Shown: positions 22,598-33,514, numbered from the stretch's first letter. The stretch: DNA of 64,000 nt from Paraphysomonas bandaiensis (GCA_965644295.1 CBFFRP010000133.1:1-64000), one strand, 5' to 3'. Program-made: numbers and translations. Notes: a model not told the origin generated them from the sequence alone.

Positions 22598-25005
22598 GGT
22601 TACATGAAGGTGTTGTATATATAGTTGTGTGTACTAGCATAGAGTGATATAGCCATAGATAGTGAGACATAGCCATGTATGTATATCTCTGCTCTAGATA
22701 GATACTGCTGTCTGCTGTATATGTATGTATGTATGCTGCTGTACATGCATATACTGCTGTACGAACGTACCAAAACTGGATATCAATATGGCATAAAACC
22801 CCACTTTTATAATAAAATCACAGTATTTATCTATAAAAGTGGGTTTCCATCCCGCCGTATAATAAAAACATGCTATTTTTAATATCATATTTTTGAATGT
22901 TTTGTTTTTTTGGTTCATATGAAATTCACGCACTGTGGAGTCAGTTGAATTGTATCGGCAAACTTCGTATATTTTTGTTCCAAGGTGCCTCGTATATTGA
23001 GACAACAATTATCTGTATTCCAGCCGTAGTTGTATAGCAGTAATATAGAGAAATTTTATCTCAATTTATTTCCGAAAAATAAGATGCTAACTGACGATAA
23101 CGATGTTAATATATGTGAGAGTATCTAGCAGTTAATGGAGCTGTTAATGTGTTAGTGCACCATATGATGCATATTATCAGCCATTCATCTACTCATTGAA
23201 GGGTCATAATGAAGTAAATGCAATGATATCTATCCAGCTATATGTGAGTGATGGTGTGAAGTAATCCATGTAACGGTAATGCTTATGTCTGTATAGCGTA
23301 CATCACACATACATATGAGTCATAAGAGTCATATGAGAGTGTATATAATGCAATAAGAGCATTGTTGTATTAACAGTGAGACTGATATCTATAAACATGT
23401 TCAGTGAAGGGCATTATGTATGACAGTAAGAGTGTATGATATGTAAGCTAGTAATAACTACTGATGTATATATGTATATATATGAGATGCTATTATCACC
23501 CTCTTCTTTTCATTTTATTTTCAATTGTTTTTATATTTATTTATTCCAGTTGTAAATACATTGTCTTATCTTAGTGTACGCATTACCATACACTTCCTGT
23601 TCGTTGCTCCCGCATATGGATACCTTGTACCTGATTAATTTTATTAGTCCGGATAGCCTGTATAGTATATATATCCACCAGTTTAGACGAAATCATTCTA
23701 TACCTGCTACAGTTGTTTTTGTGCCTTTTGCTTAGTATATCACCGATGGTGCAATTAATCTCTATGGACCAGCCTTCTCTCTTTCGTTTCCCAGAGCCTT
23801 GCTTTGTTGCTCACACAATGTACTTTCAAGAAAGAGTATTATCAATCTCAACATTTCACATCATTTTCATGTAGCATCTGGTGAACATCTCTTCTCAGAA
23901 ACATCTGTTCATCATATGTTCACCAGCCACTCCTATATCTTACATCGTACATAGTCGCACATCAGTTTCTTTGCATATTTATTCCTATTCCTGTTGTTGC
24001 AGTTTAGTAGGTTCTGTATTTCATTGGTACACAGAAATACAGGATAGCTACTGTTGATAAACATCAATAAGCTACAATTGCGCGGAGTAAGCTGGTAATA
24101 AATTTATATGCCCATTATATGGATTTTATGCGCGCTACAACCAACTCCTACATTATAGATAGTAGTGAATGTCTTATTCTAATAGGCGTGTAAGAAGAGA
24201 CAGAACTAATGTAGCAAAGCAATTTAACTAACTTGTAGCTTGTTGATGTTTATCGCTAGTAGCTATCCATTATTCTATGTAAATACAGTATTGAATATAT
24301 TATTATATTAGCAATTATAGGCGTGTAAGAGTCAGAACCAATGTAGTAATTTTTTTTAAATAACTAGTGCTTAACTGACATCCTACTATTTCACGCTACG
24401 AAAGCTGCTTGTGCGTCACCGCAAGCACCAAGGTGCAACCACTTTCGCTCTGTATGAAATACAGAATCTACAGGACTGCAATAAGAGTAGCTATAAAAAG
24501 TATACAATGAAGCTGAAAATGTAGTAGCTGATAAATACTGTGTTTGTACAATCACAATATGCTACAAAACATCATAATTTCATAATATTTCTCCAAACAT
24601 AATTCAGTCAGTTTATGCAAATATAACAATGGTTCATACTGACAACCATTATCCCCGTAACGTACTACCCGTTTTGGTCACATGGAATATATTCATTTTT
24701 GGATTTGCCTTTCCTCATGAAAATTCAAAACTATTTCAGGAATTATGGAAGGTGTAGATATATATATGAGTGTAATTATACCCCGAATGTCAACTGTGGC
24801 TCAGTTAAATTGCGACAATCACCTGGACCCACTGAATGGGTTGAACATTGATGAACAGAAGCACAAACTCTGCTTAAGAAAATTTCGAATATAATATAAT
24901 ATAAAAATTACAGAATTATGAAAATTCAAATATTTTATTTTTTTGTAAACAATTATTATTATCTTGTAAAGTAACACCACGACAATCGTCAGGTTTTCTA
25001 CAACT
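22598..25005. other. 2.4-kb gene-free, repeat-bearing stretch
   Basis: It contains TATG-type units at 22,676-22,735, a ~125-bp dispersed repeat (22,965-23,090), and around 24,170-24,470 repeat blocks shared with 41,680-41,850 (an AATAGGCGT(G)TA-type motif and GCACCAAGGTGCAACCACTT). No convincing gene is present. Confidence 0.65.
22965..23090 (+). repeat. Dispersed repeat family R1, copy 1
   Basis: The core (TATTGAGACAACAATTATCT followed by GTATTCCAGCCGTAGTTGTA, then CAGTAATATAGAGAA) is shared with 43,857-43,990 on the same strand and with 33,515-33,655 on the opposite strand. Similarity by eye is high over roughly 125 bases. No coding function is seen. Confidence 0.75.
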
Positions 25006-26701
25006 TTGATGATGATATCAATCCATGACAGGTTACTTCATATAGGGTATCCAGCTGATCGAAAAGGATACAAGATGCTAGTGGGGGATACCGTAGTACA
25101 CTCTGTACATGTATTGTTTGATGAATCGGTACCTGAGAGGTCTCAGGATTATTATAGAGAGCTGGAGGAGGCTCAATTGGCTATAGACCGCAAGGCTCGC
25201 CAACTGGGTGAGTTTTTGAGTATCTTATCGGAAAGCACCATCATGAGGACGGTGGTCTGCTATATACAAAACCAACAGAGTGGTGATAAGAAAGGGGCTT
25301 ATTGTGAGAGATATACCGGTCGTTGGTTACCGGTGGCCAAGTTCAAGTATAGGAGGATACGACTCCTATTCACATTATATTGCTGACATCAAGAAGATGA
25401 CAGAGAAGACCTTGCGCAGAGAGGGTGGTTAGGGCCAGAGTTACTGACAATCTTGACGGTGGGCAGGTGCAGCCCCAGGCTGACTCAGTATCATCTTCGG
25501 GGAAACGGACCCCTGCCGAGAATCATCCGCACGGCAAACGCGCGAGAACTCCAAGGACGGTAACGAATGTGTCAGTGTTAGGACAAATCCACCACTTGAG
25601 TGATGAGGGTGATGTGAGTGACCTTTTACAGGAGAGGCAGACTCAGTGTGGATGTCAGCGGAAGAGTCACAGTGCGTTGTTAAGGGGGTAACAGTGCGAC
25701 TGTTAATCGCCATAAATAGCCTTCGTGATGAACATGGTAATTCATCAACTGCATGTGTGTAACGCATTTCTATATGCAGATATATAGAGGGGGACGTATA
25801 TATGAAGGCAACTCCGGACTTTCAGCTGCCTGAGGGGTACGGGCTTCGGAGTTCCCCGCGGTCGTGGTAGAAAACATTGGATAAATTTATACGATCTATG
25901 TGTACTTTAAACCATGTATTAGACCCGTGTTTGTATTATCAGTATAAGGGCGATGAATTGGTATATTATTAACGATATATTATATGTGATGAATTAAGGA
26001 CAAGCTATTAACATACGTATGGCAATATATTTGTGGTTCTATTGACAAAGGGGAGACGGATTGGGCGGGAGACCAGCTGTCCAGGAAGTCCACGTCGGGG
26101 TACGTTGTTGGGTTCGCAGTGGGAGGATCAATAGTCTGGCAGTCCAAATTGCAGACGACAGTGGCAACGTCAAGCATGAATGCAGTCTGAGTATCATTGT
26201 ATTTACTCGGGTCTCCAAGAAGTGCTATGGGTTCGGGGGGGGGGCGGGTGAGATTAAGTTGAGGCTCATCAAACCCACACCATTCTTCATCGACAGTCAG
26301 AGTGCCCAGGATTTGGCCGAAAACCCAGTGTTTCACAAGAAGTCGAAGCACATTGAGATTAGGTATCACCTAGTGAGAGAGCACGTGGATCCCAACCAGT
26401 TCAATACGATTAAGTTAGTGCATGTACATACATCGAAACAAGCAGCAGATATTTACACAAAAGTTATTGGTTGGTTTATCATATATGGTGGAGCAGAGAA
26501 GGAGAAATCTTGGAGAGAAAATTAAGAGTTCCACTGAAGTGATTAATGAGGGACCAAGAGATAAAAGAAGACGCAAGTAGGCACTGAGTTTTCAGACAGA
26601 GGTTTAGACTTAGAGATGAGTCTATTTTACTGTCAAGAATTTTTATCTCAGGCACACAATAGCTAGGAGGCGTCATGGTACAACATTCAATTGAGGGGGA
26701 G
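25006..26701 (+). mobile_element. Decayed Ty1/copia-type retrotransposon
   Basis: Fragments of a copia polyprotein occur in the expected order but in shifting frames with stops. At 25,006 an integrase C-terminal/GKGY-type segment reads GYPADRKGYKMLVGDTVVHS and VHVLFDESVPERSQDYYREL. Near 25,797 reverse-transcriptase debris reads VYMKATPDFQLPEGYG, then SPRSW and LDPCLYYQYKGDELVYY, where the catalytic Asp-Asp region is missing. From about 26,055 an RNase H region resembles the copia DADWAGD..RKSTSGYV and SIVWQSK motifs, and FIDSQSAQDLAENPVFHKKS plus SKHIEIRYHLVREH follow. A purine tract TGAGGGGGAG at 26,692-26,701 is a good polypurine tract, followed at 26,702 by TGTTGAGAT, a plausible 3' LTR start. 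No 5' LTR or gag is present; the copy is dead. Confidence 0.8.
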
Positions 26702-27097
26702 TGTTGAGATCTGAAGATTCTATATACTTGCAATTGAGTGCAGTATTATGTGAGATGCAAGGATCGAAAGATATATATATAATATGTAATTAGTACATTA
26801 TATTGTGTAGTATGAAACTGAAGTAGAAGTTGATGACTATACAGGATACGATTACGGAATGTGTTGTTCGTACACTATAGTAGTAGATGAATGGTGTTGA
26901 ACACATCGAATACAACTTAGGTTCTTTATCATGTAATGTTTTTAATCTCATCTTATCAATTGAGAATAGCAAACCTTAGCAAATAATGTCAACTTCTGCT
27001 AATATTGACTACTTAAAATACTTACAAGCGATAATCAACTGAACTTCTGGTGTCCATGAGTTAAGACTAGTATACGGGTTTAATGCACAACCTAAAT
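26702..27097 (+). repeat. Probable 3' LTR remnant of the copia element, then unassigned DNA
   Basis: Begins with TGTTGAGATCTGAAG directly after the polypurine tract. I could not find a matching TG..CA end or a second LTR copy, so its right boundary is undefined. The remaining bases up to the kinase-like gene show nothing else. Confidence 0.4.
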
Positions 27098-28663
27098 TCA
27101 CCTACCAATGAGGTCAATAAATGCCTTCACAATTTTGTTTGTGTGCTGAATGTGCTCTGCATACTCCAGTAAGCGCAGTTCCCCCATGCACATACTTTGG
27201 CACATATTCGCAATTGAAATGAGCCCAATGTCAATTGCTGTTATATCCGTATGCGTGAAAACCAATTGTTGGAAAATAGACGACCACAGAATTTGCAGAT
27301 CCAAACCGTTACGAATAGCAACTGTTAACTCATGGTAAAGGCTAAAGCGAGCCATTATTATACACAGTATAAACGACATGGCATCGTCTATTGGCATGAC
27401 CCTCACCTTCTTCTCGATACCCGCTGCTTGGTCAGTCAAACGAGACCAGACATAAGGAGATGCGGTTTCGATTGAACCATGGTACGCACACAATTCGCCC
27501 GCTGCCACAACACTCTGTAAATCTATAACCTTGCCACGGCCAGCGCTATCAATAATGAAATTAGGGAGGCGTATATCTCGATGAACCATATTTTGTGCAT
27601 GCAATTGTGAGACTAGAAGCCAACATGAGTTCAAGAATTCTTTTGTTCCCCAATCCGCCTCTGTTGGACGTGAACCGATCATATTTGACAACATCACCTC
27701 CCCATCATTCAGGGATATAAAACGGTAGTTTTCTGCGCCATAAAGTTCAACAAAATGTACACACTCTTCTGCACAACTGTTTAGAGATACTTTTGCAATC
27801 CATTTATCATTCCTGTCATCATCACTCTCTTCCGGTATGTATAGATTAAATATAGATCTTGATTCACGAAACACCAACGAGCATCCACCGTGCCATACAG
27901 GGACAAGTGGCTCAAATATGGACCAAAGTTCATTGTTGTGTATTGCCTCCATATTTAACCCAAGGTACTGCGGGGGGGTCATGAGAAGTCGCGTGAGTGC
28001 ATGTGCAACTTCAGCCAAATCTGCTAATTCAGTACAAAGAATGTTCCGCTCGTGACTAAGACGATAAAAAGTACCACCTTGTGAATGAATGGTGCAAACC
28101 ACAACTGCTGAACGTAATGATCGCGGTGATCGCCTTAGTAGAGATCTTCCATAGTGAATTGCTTGTCTTCTATTCGGCATTATTTTCTTATCAGACTTTA
28201 ACATTTTCATATCAATGACATGTGCTATAGACCATGGCATTATACTCTCATGTTCCGTATATCTAATAAAATCAGGAGATAAACCATCAAATACAAATTC
28301 ATGTAATTGTTTGGATGGTTTGTTTACATGTCTACCAATCTGATCACATATTGATAAAAATGATTGATATGATGGGTGTTTTTTATGTTTTTGATCTTTT
28401 AAATATATATAAATCTGACGTATAATCTCATCTATATCATCATATGTATCTGCTGCTGTTGATTGATAGCCAATGAGATCATTTAAAGGAACTTGAGTGA
28501 TATTATCTAGAAAGATAGTAAAGTGACTTCCTTTTAGATTGAAATAAGAAGATGAATTTGTATTGATATTATCTGATATGTTATCAGAATCATTACTATG
28601 ATGGGATGTGTTCATAGTATATGTATTGAGAGAGAGTGTGTCAACTGATAGTGTTGAGATCAT
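27098..28663 (-). CDS. PD-(D/E)XK nuclease-like plus kinase-like protein
   Basis: Single open frame; I start at the Met encoded at 28,663 (a second candidate is 28,615) because the frame upstream runs into a retroelement LTR. About 521 residues. The N-terminus is Ser/Asn-rich. Around 28,190-28,300 EFVFDGLSPDFIRY, then IAHVIDMKMLKSD and RRQAIHYGRSLLRRS, show a D....(D/E)xK...Q..xY arrangement typical of restriction-endonuclease-like folds. A kinase-like domain follows: WIAKVSL (Lys), HAQNMVHRDIRLPNFI (HRD and Asn) and VIDLQS in place of DFG. The Gly-rich loop is not recognisable, so activity is uncertain. The nuclease-kinase order resembles Crinkler-type effectors of oomycetes and fungal FunK1 proteins. 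The gene at 33,683 has the same architecture, and the two would be head-to-head without the retroelement between them. Confidence 0.7.
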   Translation of the reverse strand: MISTLSVDTLSLNTYTMNTSHHSNDSDNISDNINTNSSSYFNLKGSHFTIFLDNITQVPLNDLIGYQSTAADTYDDIDEIIRQIYIYLKDQKHKKHPSYQSFLSICDQIGRHVNKPSKQLHEFVFDGLSPDFIRYTEHESIMPWSIAHVIDMKMLKSDKKIMPNRRQAIHYGRSLLRRSPRSLRSAVVVCTIHSQGGTFYRLSHERNILCTELADLAEVAHALTRLLMTPPQYLGLNMEAIHNNELWSIFEPLVPVWHGGCSLVFRESRSIFNLYIPEESDDDRNDKWIAKVSLNSCAEECVHFVELYGAENYRFISLNDGEVMLSNMIGSRPTEADWGTKEFLNSCWLLVSQLHAQNMVHRDIRLPNFIIDSAGRGKVIDLQSVVAAGELCAYHGSIETASPYVWSRLTDQAAGIEKKVRVMPIDDAMSFILCIIMARFSLYHELTVAIRNGLDLQILWSSIFQQLVFTHTDITAIDIGLISIANMCQSMCMGELRLLEYAEHIQHTNKIVKAFIDLIGR

Positions 28664-28683
28664 TGGATTGTATGGTGCATATA

Positions 28684-28689
<6 letters not shown>

Positions 28690-28719
<30 letters not shown>

Positions 28720-28720
28720 T
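28690..28720. repeat. Left part of a TATG array split by the retroelement
   Basis: TATGTATG units run directly up to the LTR start at 28,721; the same repeat resumes directly after the other LTR at 33,060. The two blocks were most likely one array before insertion. Confidence 0.85.
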
Positions 28721-29150
28721 TGTAGCTGACAGACACCAAGAGAATGGGTGACTACCTAAATTGCATAAATACATAAATGCATAAAAAATCTGGGATTATA
28801 GAAATCTATTCAGACCCAGTTTCTGCATATGTTTATGCATATAGGATAGTTTGCACGAGGGGTCCGGAGGGGTCTCCTAAAAAAACATAAATCTGCATAA
28901 ATTCATGAGTTTATGCAGCCTATTTTTTATGCATTTATGTGTTTGTGCAATTTAGGTAGTCACCCAATGTAGACTAGGAATATATGGTTATTATACATAT
29001 AAGAATCATGTATGTATAGACTGGCATGAAGCAACTGCCTATCGCTATATCACGATCCTGAAGGGATGTGCCCAAAGCAATCCCTGAAGGAGAGTGATCG
29101 CAAATCTAAAAACCTAAGGTTTTCCCAAAAGGCAGGGGTTTCATGCCACA
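28721..29150 (-). repeat. 3' LTR of the gypsy element, interrupted by a MITE
   Basis: Matches 32,853-33,059 essentially base for base after removal of 223 bases (a 220-base element plus a duplicated AAT). Read on minus it begins TGTGGCATGAAACC and ends GTCAGCTACA. Confidence 0.93.
28746..28965. mobile_element. 220-bp MITE nested in the LTR, 3-bp target duplication
   Basis: Terminal inverted repeats of about 42 bases with few mismatches start GGGTGACTACCTAAATTGCA on both strands. The element is flanked by AAT on both sides, and the partner LTR has the uninterrupted site GAGAATGTAGAC. A 3-bp duplication is the size made by PIF/Harbinger-like transposases; the sequence AAT is not their usual TWA, so the class is unsettled. 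No coding capacity. Confidence 0.93.
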
Positions 29151-29342
29151 CTACCCCTTCCCTCCTTTTTTTTTTGAAAAAACCCTGGCATTTAGCCTAC
29201 GAAAACTACTACTCCTAAAAAAAATCACCACTACTACCCTACATCTCACTCCAAGCATTATTCTGACTTACGAGAACCTTATCATAGGTGTCCACTACAT
29301 GGACAGAGCGGATTTTAACCGTCAAAACTCATAATCCCTAAA

Positions 29343-29990
29343 CTAACTCGACGAGCCCTCCTCCTCAGACTGGGCATCTTCTTCCGTCGAATCAACTGAC
29401 CTGGAGCGCTTCTTTCCCCTCTTGGGTAATAGGGCCCGAACAAGATAGTTAGAGTGGGACCTCAGGTATCTTAGCAATGCCTCTGAACCTCGCACTGTCT
29501 TCCAAGACTCCCAAGTCGGTACACTATAATTAGACCAAAACACCTCAAAGTACAAGTCAAATCGTGACCCTTTAACATCCCCTCGCATGTTCGTTATTTT
29601 CTCCATCACAAACTCGGCCCGTAACGCAATCTGCACCGGGTCTTCCACCCTCGGATCATAACAGAACGGACGTAACTTCGAGATATGATGCTTCGTCGTG
29701 CCTCTGGTCAAAAGACTCTGCACTGTATAAATTCCACCATCTATTGCCACCACCTTCATGGGGCCTTTTAAATATGGTAATAACGTGCTCGGAGGACCCT
29801 TCCTCAACGAGTTATGGCGATATTCCACTAGCACCAAAGCCCCTACCGGATATGAGGATATACCCTCCGGCATATTAGACTCAATATGATGCTGGTCTCG
29901 GATACGCAAATTCTGTTGTGCATACGCCCTAACCTTATCCTGAGCGACAAGTCTGTCTGCCACCCCGTTGACATTCTTTTGACAACTCAC
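29343..29990 (-). pseudogene. Gypsy integrase C-terminus with chromodomain-like end
   Basis: The 215-residue open frame starts inside the integrase. It reads VGALVLVEYRHNSLRKGPPS and LLPYLKGPMKVVAIDGGIYT, the GPY/F-like module after the catalytic core, then HHISKLRPF. A chromodomain-like segment follows (DLYFEVFWSNYSVPTWESWK, then RYLRSHSNYLV), and the end is acidic. The catalytic core that should precede it is absent. The architecture is that of chromovirus-like Ty3/gypsy elements, in which this domain biases insertion sites. Confidence 0.8.
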
Positions 29991-30318
29991 ACATCTTTTA
30001 ATAAGTCACTACATGCTGACTCATGTTCTTCCAAATGTTGTTGCTCCTTCGCAACTTTCCCATGGTTCGTTCTACCCCATGGTGACCCACTACACTATTG
30101 TGACAGGTCTAAATAACTTTCCAGCAGCGACTAAGGATATGCTCACACTCTGTTCCCTGCTCCACCTCAAGGCACTGCTCGAGTGAAGAACAGATATTTT
30201 CACCGATCTCATCGGATGCGTCCACCCCACAAATTCGACTAAGAGCATCAGCAATCACCTTAAGTTCTCCTGCTAAGTACATCAAACGACTGAAAACACA
30301 TAAACCAGCGTTGCACAC
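29991..30318 (-). pseudogene. RNase H end and integrase zinc-finger relic
   Basis: Minus-strand reading gives LAGELKVIADALSRICGVDA (the end of the RNase H/connection part, where NxxADALSR is typical), then in another frame HNSVVGHHGVERTMGKL, the His-His half of the HHCC integrase zinc finger. A stop follows, and the catalytic core does not appear before the next frame at 29,990. This marks a deletion of the integrase core. Confidence 0.65.
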
Positions 30319-30399
30319 GCTTAAGATACCGTGTTCTTGCTTAAGCTGTCGTGATCAGTTCGAACAATGAAACGTCGATCTCTCAACAAGTATTCCCAC

Positions 30400-30827
30400 T
30401 TATTCAAGGCATACAAAAATGGCAAATCCTTCCTGCTCACAGGTATGCCATTTCGCCAAGGTTGACTCGAACGTCTTACTAATCATACCAATCGTGCGCT
30501 CGTGACCCTCCACGATTTGCACCAAATGAGCCCCAATCCCTATTATTGATGCATCAGTATATAGATAGATGGGGAAAACATCATCCATAAAAAATAATAA
30601 GGGACACCCATGAATTCGCTCCTTCCGCTCATCGAATGCTACCGTGGCCTCCTCTGACCAGTCGAGCACTTTCCGATGCGCTTGAGACTTTTTGTATAAT
30701 TTCCCAATATTGCATGCAAAGAAAACTCATTATATACCAGGCCCGCAAGCACTATATTTTGCATTTGCCTCTGGAAATAAGATGGAGCGCACTTTAAACC
30801 CATGGGGAGCCGGAGCCACTCGTACAC
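30400..30827 (-). pseudogene. Gypsy reverse-transcriptase/RNase H fragments
   Basis: Two overlapping frames. The first (30,827-30,639) reads YEWLRLPMGLKCAPSYFQRQ, the RT region before the catalytic box, then jumps from NIVLAGLVYN to EFSLHAILGN, so the expected Tyr-x-Asp-Asp box is deleted. The second (30,669-30,400) holds RNase H with YLYTDASIIGIGAHL and WHTCEQEGFAIF. The missing box shows the copy is non-autonomous. Confidence 0.8.
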
Positions 30828-30866
30828 CCCGTTTTGAGTAATAAAGGCAACCCAGCACGGGATCGT

Positions 30867-32003
30867 TTACCCCCTGGCACCAATTCTATAGATCATATCT
30901 CTTATATTTGGAATTGGCCAGCTTTCTGAAGTCGTGACCCGATTTAAGTTTTTATAGTCTATTACCCACCGCCCTTTATTATCTGGCTTCGGCACCACAA
31001 AGGGATGACTGTAATGAGTGGCTGTGCTAAGTTGGATTGCTCCTAACTTCTCTAGCTTATCCACCAAATGTTGGAGCTCGCGCTGGCGACTCCTGTCTAA
31101 CCTCCGGGGAGGCAATTTATGTGCCGGTATCAACCACGTGTCAGACGGGTTCCGGACTTCTAACTCAAAAGGCTCCAGCTTGGCTGGTTCCCCTTTACGA
31201 ATCTCTAATCGGAATATCTCCTTGTATTCCCCCAGGACATCCCGGATACGACTCTGTAAACTCGGGGATCCAAATATCTTATCTGGAAGCACTTGCGGAT
31301 CCTTTTCCGCACTTAAATAATCAGAATCAATAGACTCCAATTGATCATCGCGAATCTCCTTCATATTCTCTCGGTCCCTTGCGGACCTGGTTGAGAAGTT
31401 AGTAGGGTCCTCGACCCCCAGAGAGAGCAACTGCTCCTCCACTGGGTATGACCAATCTTCGCCACTATCACTGATTCCTACCTCGAGTGGAGCTAACTCG
31501 CTCTGCACCCCAAGGTCATAATTTTTGCGTAGCGGTAGACGAACGCTGGCTCGTTCCCCCCCACAAGGGTAAGACGCGTGCACGCCCAGGCCAAGAGGCA
31601 CTGCTCCCCCAGACTGATCATCTCTCTCTCTCGCATGAAGGAATGCGCTGTTTCCCACTACGTTGGCTAACCGCCATGCGCTGTCCGCGCTCATAAAAGC
31701 ATTAGGGCAATGTACAACTAAATCTAGTTCTCGTACAGTCTGCATTCCTAATATAATATCAAAATTTAAATCTAATTCCCAAGCAGTTAACCTAGCTTGC
31801 AACCCCGGAGGCTCCTTTGCCTCCGAAAGGATTTTTACATCAAAGGGTACACCCCTCCTACACAATGCAAAAGCAGACTTCAAGCCACCCGCAATATTCT
31901 TAATTACAGGTATTGGAACAGAATCACTCTCTATCAACCACTGTACAACGTCTTTACTAATAAAGTTCGCCGACGCGCCAGTATCAAGCAGAGCCTTGCA
32001 CAT
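30867..32003 (-). pseudogene. Gypsy protease and N-terminal reverse transcriptase
   Basis: The 378-residue frame begins with an aspartic protease active site (CKALLDTGASANFIS, containing DTG), followed by a ~200-residue spacer. The start of reverse transcriptase is PPRRLDRSRQRELQHLVDKL, then KLGAIQLSTATHYSHPFVVP and WVIDYKNLNRVTTSESWPIP. The frame stops before the first catalytic Asp segment (the family's FSxxDLxxGYHQ). It lies directly downstream of the acidic repeat frame. Confidence 0.85.
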
Positions 32004-32095
32004 CCTTTTCCCACCCTGCTCATTTCAACCCATGACAGCCGAGTATAATTCGCAGAACTCACCTTTGGAGTATTTTCCATACGAACCACTCTTCG

Positions 32096-32792
32096 GAAGT
32101 TCTCGGTCGGAGGCCTCTGCCTCCTTCCCTTCCGTTGAACTGGAGGTTATCGGCTCCTCAAGAGCCCCCTCACTCTCATAATCTAAATCACTCCTTGGAA
32201 GTTCTCGGTCGGAGGCCCCTGCCTCCTTCCCTTCCATCACACTGGAGGGTCTCGGCTCCTCAAGAGCCCCCTCACTCTCATAATCTAAATCACTCTTTGG
32301 AAGTTCTCGGTCGGAGGCCCCTGCCTCCTTCCCTTCTATCACACTGGAGGGTCTCGGCTCCTCAAGAGCCCCCTCACTCTCATAATCTAAATCACTCTTT
32401 GGAAGTTCTCGGTCGGAGGCCCCTGCCTCCTTCCCTTCCATCACACTGGAGGTTATCGGCTCCTCAAGAGCCCCCTCACTCTCATAATCTAAATCACTCT
32501 TTGGAAGTTCTCGGTCGGAGGCCCCTGCCTCCTTCCCTTCTATCACACTGGAGGGTCTCGGCTCCTCAAGAGCCCCCTCACTCTCATAATCTAAATCACT
32601 CTTTGGAAGTTCTCGGTCGGAGGCCCCTGCCTCCTTCCCTTCCATCACACTGGAGGGTCTCGGCTCCTCAAGAGCCCCCTCACTCTCATAATCTAAATCA
32701 CTCTTTGGAAGTTCTCGGTCGGAGGCCCCTGCCTCCTTCCCTTCCATCACACTGGAGGGTCTCGGCTCCTCAGGAACCCCCTCACACTCTTG
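32096..32792 (-). repeat. Seven tandem 102-bp repeats at the gag position
   Basis: A unit of 102 bases (34 codons) recurs with near identity. On minus it encodes SDRELPKSDLDYESEGALEE followed by a Pro-Ser-Ser-Val-Met-Glu-Gly-Lys-Glu-Ala-Gly-Ala-type link. The open frame covers 32,750-32,025. It occupies the position where gag should lie, but I see no capsid or zinc-knuckle motif. Because the period is a multiple of three, copy-number change preserves frame. Confidence 0.9.
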
Positions 32793-32852
32793 TTCTAAAA
32801 CGCGTTTTCATTTCCTTGCTCTCCTTGATACCAGTTAAACTAATATCGATAT

Positions 32853-33059
32853 TGTAGCTGACAGACACCAAGAGAATGTAGACTAGGAATATATGGTTAT
32901 TATACATATAAGAATCATGTATGTATAGACTGGCATGAAGCAACTGCCTATCGCTATATCACGATCCTGAAGGGATGTGCCCAAAGCAATCCCTGAAGGA
33001 GAGTGATCGCAAATCTAAAAACCTAAGGTTTTCCCAAAAGGCAGGGGTTTCATGCCACA
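32853..33059 (-). repeat. 5' LTR of the gypsy element
   Basis: 207 bases, intact TG...CA; it is the uninterrupted partner of the LTR at 28,721-29,150 and shows the empty site for the MITE. Confidence 0.93.
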
Positions 33060-33202
33060 GTATGTATGTATGTATGTATGTATGTATGTATGTATGTATG
33101 TATGTATGTATGTATGTATGTATGTATGTATGTATGTATGTATGTATGTATGTATGTATGTATGTATGTATGTATGTATGTATGTATGTATGTATGTATG
33201 TA
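33060..33202. repeat. (TATG)n array, right part of the split array
   Basis: About 140 bases of TATG units start at the very first base after the LTR. Together with 28,690-28,720 it forms the insertion target of the retroelement, and it lies upstream of the gene starting at 33,683. Confidence 0.95.
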
Positions 33203-33514
33203 GAGAAATATGCGGTACTCGGTCTGGTTGTTAACGGACGAATACCCCCGTTGCCTTTTTACACTGTCTACACTACAGGTAGCCAAAAAGCAGGTTTTCG
33301 GCCTGAAACAATTCCGTCTATCCAGCGGAATATGTCGATCCAGCAAAAAAATTCCAGGCTTTTTTGATGCATGTTGTTTTTTGACGACAGGATTTTTTCT
33401 TGTTTTTTTGTACGATTATTGGGAATATTTCAGTTTACATTTTGAAGATTCTAAACCCGAATTTAAATTACGAAATATTATATGTATGTTACTGCATCTG
33501 CAGTCAGAATATTA

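Larger units (their letters stand above)
28721..33059 (-). mobile_element. Ty3/gypsy-type LTR retrotransposon, chromodomain-like, defective
   Basis: Two direct long terminal repeats (28,721-29,150 and 32,853-33,059) begin TG and end CA on either strand and bound 4,339 bases. Transcription is on minus. Just inside the right (5') LTR, minus strand CTGGTATCAAGGAGAGC resembles an initiator-Met tRNA primer site, displaced about 14 bases from the LTR and with an insertion. Just before the left (3') LTR lies a polypurine tract (29,151-29,175 read on minus). Between them come an acidic repeat frame, protease, broken reverse transcriptase, RNase H, an integrase zinc-finger relic, and an integrase C-terminus with a chromodomain-like end. 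It was inserted into a TATG array. Both reverse-transcriptase catalytic segments and the integrase core are missing, so it cannot move alone. Confidence 0.92.

Noticed and set aside
28664-28774. N-terminal extension of the minus-strand nuclease/kinase gene
   Set aside because: The extension lies in the TATG array, the LTR and the MITE inside it, so it is not original coding sequence.
32135-32857. Plus-strand frame over the 102-bp repeats
   Set aside because: Antisense of the retroelement repeat; period divisible by three keeps both strands open.
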